Shown in pieces: positions 24,254 through 30,765 of a stretch of 33,282 bases of DNA. The translations under genes and the position numbers were made by a program. Origin of the DNA: Bacteroidota bacterium (GTDB taxonomy: Bacteria > Bacteroidota > Bacteroidia > Palsa-948); contig JAHEYK010000013.1 in NCBI GenBank assembly GCA_023251625.1, forward strand, positions 1 to 33,282, given 5' to 3'. Below the pieces are notes generated by a model. That model ran no database searches. It saw only the letters and a program-made list of their open reading frames with translations, and was not told where the DNA came from. Positions within the stretch are counted from its first letter, which is position 1; each line of letters opens with the position of its first letter.

Positions 24254-25738
24254 ATGAAAACAAAAACTTTACTCTCCTTATTTTGCATCTTGTTTTCTTT
24301 TTCCTCATTTGCCCAATCATGGACACTAAAATCCCCTTTGGGTAAGTCGCGCGGATCGTCCGCTTTCTCCATTGGTACTAAAGGGTATATCGGAACCGGT
24401 GACCGTGGAGGAGCTTTTGCCACATCTGATTTCTGGGAATGGGACCAGGCCACGAACGTGTGGACACAAAAAGCAAATGTAGGCTCTCCCTATTGGCTGG
24501 GAGTTGGTTTTTCCATTGGCACTAAAGGGTATATTGGTGCCGGAGATGGTGGCGGTTTTCAAGGTACGAACACGTTATGGGAATGGGATCAGGCAACTAA
24601 TGTATGGACTCAAAAGGCAAACATGGGTGGTCCTGCGCTTAGAGAACAAGCAGCCGCTTTTTCTTTAGGAGGTTTTGGATATATTGGAACAGGAACGGAT
24701 AAATATGTTTGTCCGGGAAGCACCAACACTTCTTATAAAGATCTGTGGCAATTTAACCCGGGAACAAATGCCTGGACACAAATGGCAAACCTGCCCGGAA
24801 GCGCACGCTACGGCGCTACGGGTTTTTCTATCGGCACTAAAGGCTATATTACAAACGGACAAGATCAAACTTTAAATTTCTTTTCAGACCTGTGGGAATG
24901 GGACCAACCTTCAAACACCTGGTCGCAAAAAGCAAATTGCCCCGGAACTGCCCGCAGCGGCTTGGTCAGTTTTTCAATTGCAACTAAAGGCTACATGGGA
25001 ACCGGGGTAGATAAGGCCGGCAACAATATGAATGATTTCTGGCGATGGGATCAAGCCGTAAATACCTGGAAACAAATGCCCAACTTTGGAGGTAAAGGAA
25101 GATACTGGGCTGTTGGTTTTTCTATTGGCAACAAAGGATATGTTGGTACAGGTGACAGCGGACCTGTTTGTAATGATGCTCAAAAAGTGGAGGAAACCGA
25201 TTTCTGGGAATTCTCAGATACCACTTGCTTGGTTACCGCAGCCACATCCTCCGACCCTTCAATTACAGTTTGCAAAGGCTCTACTGTTTATGTAAGTGCC
25301 TCCGGAGGCGGAACCTATTCCTGGAATACAGGGCAAACAACCTCTTCTATCATTGTATATCCTGTGGTCACTACTACTTATTCGGTAACAGTAACAAACA
25401 CAAGCGGATGCAGTGGAGTTGTAACAATAACAATTCCTGTAGATACCAGTTGCTGGGTAACTACAGGTATAGCTCAGCTTAATACCGAGCACCATGTAGA
25501 CATTATGCCGAACCCGATGAGCGAATCATCTCTGTTGATTGTTTCAGGGGTAGAAGCTTCAGAACCCTACGAGGTGAAAATTTTGGATATGCTCGGTAAA
25601 GAAGTGAGAAGCATCAATCTTTCCGGCAGACAAAATACGATCGAGAGAGGCGGGCTCAATGAGGGTGTGTATTTTTATAAGATCATCTTCAGGAACAAGA
25701 GCAGCTCTTCGGGAAAAATTATTATAAGCAGGCAATAA
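24254..25738 (+). CDS. T9SS-exported six-blade kelch protein (type A sorting domain), copy 1
   Basis: 494 aa. Signal peptide MKTKTLLSLFCILFSFSSFAQ. Six kelch-like repeats (about 22-330), each WTQKAN..G..R...GFSIGTKGYIGTG...DLWEWDQATN, predict a closed propeller. One Ig-like unit follows (SVYVSASGGGTYSWNTGQTTSSIIVYP, about 345-395). The C-terminus (IMPNPMSESSLLIVSG...DMLGKEVRSINLSG...GVYFYKIIF) is a type A T9SS domain. It is a paralogue of the gene at 27837, with the same domain order and near-identical repeat consensus, and shares the propeller type of the gene at 11441. A strong intrinsic terminator follows. No ligand can be named. Confidence 0.88.
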   Translation: MKTKTLLSLFCILFSFSSFAQSWTLKSPLGKSRGSSAFSIGTKGYIGTGDRGGAFATSDFWEWDQATNVWTQKANVGSPYWLGVGFSIGTKGYIGAGDGGGFQGTNTLWEWDQATNVWTQKANMGGPALREQAAAFSLGGFGYIGTGTDKYVCPGSTNTSYKDLWQFNPGTNAWTQMANLPGSARYGATGFSIGTKGYITNGQDQTLNFFSDLWEWDQPSNTWSQKANCPGTARSGLVSFSIATKGYMGTGVDKAGNNMNDFWRWDQAVNTWKQMPNFGGKGRYWAVGFSIGNKGYVGTGDSGPVCNDAQKVEETDFWEFSDTTCLVTAATSSDPSITVCKGSTVYVSASGGGTYSWNTGQTTSSIIVYPVVTTTYSVTVTNTSGCSGVVTITIPVDTSCWVTTGIAQLNTEHHVDIMPNPMSESSLLIVSGVEASEPYEVKILDMLGKEVRSINLSGRQNTIERGGLNEGVYFYKIIFRNKSSSSGKIIISRQ

Positions 25739-25758
25739 GCACCTGTAAATTTTTCAGG

Positions 25759-25797
25759 GAACCTCTCCGGTGTTAACATGGGAGAGGTTCTTTTTTT
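25759..25797 (+). terminator. Rho-independent terminator after kelch copy 1
   Basis: GAACCTCTCC (25759-25768) pairs perfectly with GGAGAGGTTC (25781-25790) around a 12-nt loop, followed by seven T. It separates the kelch gene from the lysyl-oxidase-like gene, which therefore needs its own promoter. Confidence 0.9.
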
Positions 25798-25818
25798 ATT
25801 TGGTACCTTTACACATAG

Positions 25819-27600
25819 ATGAAAAAAAATATTTTCCTTTTTTTTCTTTTGATGATTTCTGTGCTGTCAGGGGCGCAGAGTTTTTACGATTCAACCTATA
25901 CTCACATTCCCGACACGAACAAAGTTTGTATTCTTATAAACATTTCAGGGCTACCTACTAAGATCGATACTGACTTTGGACTTGATTCTGTTTGCCTGAA
26001 CATTACACACACCTTCGATCAGGACCTTGTCATTCATTTGATATCGCCCGATGGAAGTGTGATCACTCTTGCCGGAGGAGTAGGCAATCATGGCCATGAT
26101 TTTATTAACACCTGTTTTGCTGAAAATGGGGCGAGTGGTTTAATTGCCTCCGGATCCGCTCCCTTCACCGGGACATTTATTCCGCAGCAGTCGTTGAATT
26201 TGCTCAACAACGGACAAAACCCCAACGGCACCTGGAAACTGTGCATCAGCGATACATATTTTGCCGACACCGGTTCGTATCACAATTCTAAAATTACTTT
26301 CTCTGCTAATCCTCCGCCCACGCCACCACCACCACCGGTTATTTGTACTTACTGCACCTGCCCGAATGCAAAAGATACCTGTGATCTGCTTCCCGATATT
26401 ATCACCTCCGCATTGTGCATTCAAAATCATCACACAGAATATCATGACTCTATTAAGATCGCCAACTCAACAGCCAATATCGGTAGGGGACCGATGGAGA
26501 TCCATGGCATTGACACTTGTTTTTGCGATACTGTTCCTGTTCCTTGTTCTACTATCTGTCCTCCCGGAAAAGAGTTGAATCACCTCGTGACACAGCGTAT
26601 TTATCAAAGGCATGGAACAGACTCACTTTCCTATTATGACCGCGTGGCAGGTAAAATGTCCTTTCATCCTACACACCATCATATTCATCTTGATTATTGG
26701 GGCGATTATTCTCTTCGCCTTCAAACACCCGATCCTAATCCTACCACCTGGCCCGTTGTAGGTTTTTCTACCAAACAAAGTTTTTGCCTGATGAATTACA
26801 GTAATTGTACCGACTCGTTAGGCTTCTGTCAGGATTCAGCCGGCAACACCATCACGATGAACGATATTCCAAATGCAGGATTTGGTTTATACTCGGGATG
26901 CGGATTGGATCAGGGAATTTATCCTGGATATCTCGACATATACATTGAGTATCTCAACGATCCCATCATCCTCAATAATATTTGTGACGGCACATACTAC
27001 ATTGTTTCAATTGTGGACCCCAAAAATAATTTCCTGGAATCAAATGAAACCAATAACTGGGCTTCCGTACCGATCACGCTTACGAAACAAGGCACTCCTT
27101 CGGGAGTTTCTTCTTTCAATTATGCCCTGAATGGACTGCAGGCATCATTTACCAACACTTCCCCTGCAGGATCTTACCTCTGGAATTTTGGAGACGGAAG
27201 CTGGGATACTCTTTACAACCCGATTCATACCTACACCGCTGCCGGAACTTATACTATATCACTTGTTTCACGCAACCAATGCTATGGTATGGGAACGCAG
27301 GTAATAACGATCACCGGCATCAACGAATACAATCACCAGGACCTGAATCTACATACCTATCAAAATCCAATAACTGAAAATTCATTCATTACCTATTTTC
27401 TTCCCCAAAGAACAAATGTGAAAATCGAGATAATTGATATGCTTGGAAAAGAAGTTACCCTTCTAGTTTCAGAGAAACAACAACCTGGTTTACAAAAATA
27501 CCCCCTTAGTGATTTAGCCCTGTCGCCCGGAGCTTACCTCTTAAAACTAACCGCTGAAGGGCTTGGAATTAATGCAGTTAAGTTGATCCGTACAAAATAA
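25819..27600 (+). CDS. T9SS-exported protein with P domain, lysyl-oxidase-like domain, PKD domain and type A sorting domain
   Basis: 593 aa. Signal peptide MKKNIFLFFLLMISVLSGAQ. Residues about 35-162 are a proprotein-convertase P domain (LNITHTFDQDLVIHLISPDG...NPNGTWKLCISD). A proline-rich linker (165-173) and Cys-rich turn lead to a lysyl-oxidase-like domain (about 185-425). There FHPTHHHIHLDYWGDYSL aligns with the copper motif WHSCHQHYH of animal LOX, giving copper ligands His286, His288 and His290; STKQSFCL places Lys319 at the LTQ lysine, and IYPGYLD places Tyr368 at the LTQ tyrosine. NNFLESNETNNWASV matches the LOX C-terminal strand. Then a PKD domain (432-487) and a type A T9SS domain (515-593). 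A copper amine oxidase acting on extracellular lysines or amines is inferred. A weak -7 element (TACCTTTA, 25804-25811) precedes the start. Confidence 0.85.
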   Translation: MKKNIFLFFLLMISVLSGAQSFYDSTYTHIPDTNKVCILINISGLPTKIDTDFGLDSVCLNITHTFDQDLVIHLISPDGSVITLAGGVGNHGHDFINTCFAENGASGLIASGSAPFTGTFIPQQSLNLLNNGQNPNGTWKLCISDTYFADTGSYHNSKITFSANPPPTPPPPPVICTYCTCPNAKDTCDLLPDIITSALCIQNHHTEYHDSIKIANSTANIGRGPMEIHGIDTCFCDTVPVPCSTICPPGKELNHLVTQRIYQRHGTDSLSYYDRVAGKMSFHPTHHHIHLDYWGDYSLRLQTPDPNPTTWPVVGFSTKQSFCLMNYSNCTDSLGFCQDSAGNTITMNDIPNAGFGLYSGCGLDQGIYPGYLDIYIEYLNDPIILNNICDGTYYIVSIVDPKNNFLESNETNNWASVPITLTKQGTPSGVSSFNYALNGLQASFTNTSPAGSYLWNFGDGSWDTLYNPIHTYTAAGTYTISLVSRNQCYGMGTQVITITGINEYNHQDLNLHTYQNPITENSFITYFLPQRTNVKIEIIDMLGKEVTLLVSEKQQPGLQKYPLSDLALSPGAYLLKLTAEGLGINAVKLIRTK

Positions 27601-27704
27601 TTTCAGAACAATTTTAAGCCTTGCCCTCGCCTCGCTTTTACTTGGTTTATTTATATTTGAAAATATAATTTACATCTAACATTTATTAATTTAATCCATT
27701 AATA

Positions 27705-27740
27705 TTGACTTATTTCAGTCAAAATATCCATTTTGGATAT
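27705..27740. promoter_or_regulatory. Two adjacent perfect inverted repeats upstream of kelch copy 2
   Basis: TTGACT-N6-AGTCAA at 27705-27722 and ATATCCA-N3-TGGATAT at 27724-27740, side by side in an AT-rich region 33 bp upstream of the -33 element. They could be operator-like binding sites; no regulator is encoded nearby. Confidence 0.4.
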
Positions 27741-27772
27741 GTAATATAAAAAAAATTTGAACCCTGTTATTC

Positions 27773-27803
27773 TTGCGAATGATGGTAAGCCGGAGTAAAT
27801 TTG
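27773..27803 (+). promoter_or_regulatory. Promoter of kelch copy 2 (TTG-N20-TAAATTTG)
   Basis: -33 TTG at 27773-27775, a 20-nt spacer and -7 TAAATTTG at 27796-27803, with a 33-nt distance to the ATG at 27837. The spacing is identical to that of the promoter at 13629. Confidence 0.7.
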
Positions 27804-27836
27804 TATAATAAATCATTATAAACAAAAACCCTTCGC

Positions 27837-29303
27837 ATGAAAACAAAACTCTTCTTTTTCATCACCGTCTTCAGTTTTATCAGCATGATTGTTGGCGCAA
27901 CCGCAACATGGACCCAGCAGGCAAGTTTCCCCGGCCCCGGCAGAACGTATCCTATTGGTTTTTCTATCGGCACTAAAGGGTATATAGGCACAGGAACTAT
28001 TGGAACCAGTACGTATACCGATGATTTTTGGGAATGGGATCAGCCTACCAATGTCTGGACCCAAAGAGCCAATGTTCCTGGCGGGCCGAGAACAGAGGCA
28101 ATTTCTTTTTCCATCGGCAATAAAGGGTATGTAGCTCTCGGTGCTACTTCAGCGGGAGGGCTTGTGCAGGATTTATGGGAATGGGACCAGGCAACAAATG
28201 TATGGTCGGCAAAAGCAAATTTTACCGGCGCATCAAGGTTGTGGTCTGTAGGATTTTCAATAGGCACGCATGGATATATTTCAACAGGAAACAGTGGCCT
28301 CGCCTGGTACAACGATCTATGGGAATGGAATCAGACAAACAATGTATGGACACAAAAAGCCAACCTTGCCGGACCTGCAAGAATGGGAGCCGTAAGCTTT
28401 GCCATTGGCACGAAAGGATATATTGGAACAGGATGCGTCATGGGAAGCAATACTTTTAAAGATTTCTGGGAGTGGGATCAAACAACAAACATATGGACCC
28501 AAAGGGCAGATCTCCCGGGAACCGCAAGAACTTTTGCTGCTGGATTTTCTATTGGCAATAAAGGCTTTATAGGTACAGGAGCTGATAAAACCGGAGCACC
28601 CCTTAAGGATTTCTGGAAATGGGATCAGGCAACAAACACATGGATACAAGGCCCTGATTATGGGGGTGGACCCATACGCGATGGAGTGGGTTTTGCCATT
28701 GGCAATTCTGGCTATATCGGAGCAGGAAGTCCAAATGCAAATAAGAGCAATCCTGTAAGCACATTCTGGCAATATGCGGATTCTACTTGTAAAATCTCGC
28801 CTGTTATATCTTCAGACCCGGGTTCAGGAACAACTCTTTGTGTTGGCCAAACTGTTTATGTGAATGCTTCAGGTGGAATTACTTATTCATGGAGCAACGG
28901 TGCTTCGGGTGCCAATATCACGCTGCATCCTACAACTACTACGGTGTATTCAGTATTTGTAACAAATGCCAATGGGTGTACAGGTACCAGCAGTATTACT
29001 CTTATTGTAGATACGAGTTGTACGGCAACAGGAGTGTCTTCCATTTATCCGGATCCTGTGCAAGCGACTATTTTTCCAAGCCCTTTTAATCAATCAGCAA
29101 CACTTATTATGACAGGTACTGGAAATTTAGAGCAAGAGATGAAAATTTTTGATATGTTGGGAAAAGAGGTGAGAAACGTTAAATTCTCCGGACAGGAACT
29201 AAAACTCGATAGAGGAAGCATGATGGATGGAATTTATTTATACAAAATAATTTCGAAGGATCAAGTCATTGCCGCTGGCAAATTCATCATTGGTAAGTTA
29301 TAG
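27837..29303 (+). CDS. T9SS-exported six-blade kelch protein (type A sorting domain), copy 2
   Basis: 488 aa. Signal peptide MKTKLFFFITVFSFISMIVGA. Six kelch-like repeats (about 22-325) of the same consensus as copy 1 (WTQRANVPGGPR...FSIGNKGYV), then one Ig-like unit (TVYVNASGGITYSWSNGASG...) and a type A T9SS domain (IFPSPFNQSATLIM...DMLGKEVRNVKFSG...GIYLYKII). The gene has its own promoter and an intrinsic terminator, so it is a monocistron. Copies 1 and 2 differ mostly in loop length between blades and in the Cys content of the Ig-like unit. The role is unknown; carbohydrate or protein binding at the surface is plausible for kelch propellers. Confidence 0.88.
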   Translation: MKTKLFFFITVFSFISMIVGATATWTQQASFPGPGRTYPIGFSIGTKGYIGTGTIGTSTYTDDFWEWDQPTNVWTQRANVPGGPRTEAISFSIGNKGYVALGATSAGGLVQDLWEWDQATNVWSAKANFTGASRLWSVGFSIGTHGYISTGNSGLAWYNDLWEWNQTNNVWTQKANLAGPARMGAVSFAIGTKGYIGTGCVMGSNTFKDFWEWDQTTNIWTQRADLPGTARTFAAGFSIGNKGFIGTGADKTGAPLKDFWKWDQATNTWIQGPDYGGGPIRDGVGFAIGNSGYIGAGSPNANKSNPVSTFWQYADSTCKISPVISSDPGSGTTLCVGQTVYVNASGGITYSWSNGASGANITLHPTTTTVYSVFVTNANGCTGTSSITLIVDTSCTATGVSSIYPDPVQATIFPSPFNQSATLIMTGTGNLEQEMKIFDMLGKEVRNVKFSGQELKLDRGSMMDGIYLYKIISKDQVIAAGKFIIGKL

Positions 29304-29324
29304 CTTAATGCAAAGTAGTATACT

Positions 29325-29361
29325 AAACCTCCCTGGATTCGAAAATCAGGGAGGTTTTTTT
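29325..29361 (+). terminator. Rho-independent terminator after kelch copy 2
   Basis: AAACCTCCCTG (29325-29335) pairs with CAGGGAGGTTT (29347-29357) around an 11-nt loop and runs into a T tract ending at 29361. The stem sequence resembles that of the terminator after kelch copy 1 (AACCTC.../GAGGTT). Confidence 0.9.
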
Positions 29362-29448
29362 ATTTGTTATTTGTCCGCAAAGAAAATTCCCCCTATATTT
29401 GTTCAACAATTTTATTGTCTTTGCATCGTTTTTGATGTGTAAAATAAC

Positions 29449-30720
29449 ATGAAGAAGATATTCTTGATATTCCTTTTGACTTTTAACTTTTGTCTTTTGA
29501 CCTGGGCTTCCTCCATTTTAATTCCTATGGATGAATCCCAAAAAAATCATCTCAAAGCCTATGGTATTACCTATTGGATATTACAACAAGGAGGAACTGC
29601 ACAGTGGCTTTTGAATTACAGGGGCGGAAGTTTTATGTTTGACTATAATAAGGAGGTTGAAAAAGAATGCACCATCCGTGGAATATCTTATGAAGTGATA
29701 GCCGATGCAAAAGCAAATTCAATTCTTACTGAGATCGGCAGCCCTGAAGCAAACATGGATGCAGTGAAATTGGAGAAATGCCCGAAGATCGCAGTATACT
29801 CACCTAAGACAAAACAGCCCTGGGATGATGCAGTAACGCTCGTGCTCAAATATGCAGAGATCCCGTATGAAGTTGTGTTTGATGATGAAGTGATGGGTGA
29901 TAAATTAGTTACGTATGATTGGCTTCACCTGCATCACGAAGATTTTACCGGGCAGTATGGACGGTTTTGGTTCCAATACCGAACTGCGGCCTGGTATCAG
30001 AATGAAGTAAAAGAAGCCGAAGCCACAGCACAAAGATTTGGATTTACAAAAGTATCGCAGCTGAAACTGGCGGTCGCAAAAAAGATCCGTGATTTTGTAA
30101 CAGGCGGTGGGTTTTTGTTTGCCATGTGTTCAGCGACTGATTCGTACGACATCGCCCTGGCCGCTGAAGGCGTTGACATCTGTGAAAGTATGTTCGACGG
30201 TGACGGTGCTGATCCTAACATGAATAAGAAAATTGATTACTCAAAAGGATTTGCATTCCGTAATTATACACTCAATGCAAATCCTATAGAATACGAGTTT
30301 GCCAACATTGATACCTATCATACGCGTGTTCCGAAGTATGGGGTCGCTGAACCTACTGATCTTTTTACTTTGTTCGAGTTCTCAGCAAAGTGGGATCCTG
30401 TTCCAACCATGCTCTGTCAGAATCATACAAATGTTATTAAAGGTTTTTGGGGACAAACAGTCGCCTTCGATAAAACATTTGTAAAGCCCGATGTGCTGGT
30501 GATGGGCGAGGCAAAACAGTTGAACGAGGTACGATACTGCCATGGAGATTTTGGAAAAGGTTTCTGGACCTTTTACGGTGGCCACGACCCCGAAGATTAT
30601 CAGCACCAGGTTTCAGATCCCCCAACAGATCTTTCCCTTCATCCGAATTCTCCCGGCTATCGCCTGATATTGAATAATATTCTTTTCCCTGCAGCAAAAA
30701 AGAAAAAGCAGAAAACGTAA
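29449..30720 (+). CDS. Conserved Bacteroidota exported protein, commonly labelled 'asparagine synthetase B'
   Basis: 423 aa. From memory it matches a conserved Bacteroidota family with SSILIPMDESQKNHLKAYGI near the N-terminus, DWLHLHHEDFTGQYG, FVTGGGFLFAMCSATDSYDIALAA in the middle, and HDPEDYQHQVSDPPT with a lysine-rich tail (PAAKKKKQKT). The common database name is doubtful: there is no N-terminal Cys nucleophile and no ATP-pyrophosphatase SGGxDS motif of AsnB. GGGFLFAMCSATDS instead resembles the nucleophile elbow of a ThuA/class I glutamine-amidotransferase-like fold. A signal peptide is present (MKKIFLIFLLTFNFCLLTWA), so the protein is exported. It is monocistronic and convergent with the porin gene. 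The biochemical function is unknown. Confidence 0.75.
   Translation: MKKIFLIFLLTFNFCLLTWASSILIPMDESQKNHLKAYGITYWILQQGGTAQWLLNYRGGSFMFDYNKEVEKECTIRGISYEVIADAKANSILTEIGSPEANMDAVKLEKCPKIAVYSPKTKQPWDDAVTLVLKYAEIPYEVVFDDEVMGDKLVTYDWLHLHHEDFTGQYGRFWFQYRTAAWYQNEVKEAEATAQRFGFTKVSQLKLAVAKKIRDFVTGGGFLFAMCSATDSYDIALAAEGVDICESMFDGDGADPNMNKKIDYSKGFAFRNYTLNANPIEYEFANIDTYHTRVPKYGVAEPTDLFTLFEFSAKWDPVPTMLCQNHTNVIKGFWGQTVAFDKTFVKPDVLVMGEAKQLNEVRYCHGDFGKGFWTFYGGHDPEDYQHQVSDPPTDLSLHPNSPGYRLILNNILFPAAKKKKQKT
29473..29500 (+). repeat. Heptamer repeat (CTTTTGA)x4 inside a signal peptide
   Basis: Four consecutive units CTTTTGA, CTTTTAA, CTTTTGT, CTTTTGA encode the hydrophobic core LLTFNFCLLT of the signal peptide of the 423-aa protein. 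This is the cleanest of the heptamer arrays in the window. Confidence 0.85.
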
Positions 30721-30730
30721 CTGGCTGTTT

Positions 30731-30765
30731 CTCCCTCTCCTTGAGGAGAGGGTTGGGGAGAGGCT
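30731..30765. repeat. G-rich palindromic repeat at the junction of convergent genes
   Basis: CTCCCTCTCCTTGAGGAGAG followed by GGTTGGGGAGAGG. It fills the 43-bp gap between the stop of the 423-aa protein gene and the TAG stop of the porin gene (30764-30766 on the minus strand), and may serve as a bidirectional terminator. Confidence 0.8.

Noticed and set aside
11441-29303. Kelch proteins as galactose oxidases
   Set aside because: Only the generic propeller repeat is visible; I could not identify the Cys-Tyr crosslink or copper ligands of galactose oxidase.
1176-30765. CRISPR array
   Set aside because: The repeats seen are tandem heptamers or isolated palindromes; nowhere are there regularly spaced identical repeats with unique spacers, and no cas genes are present.
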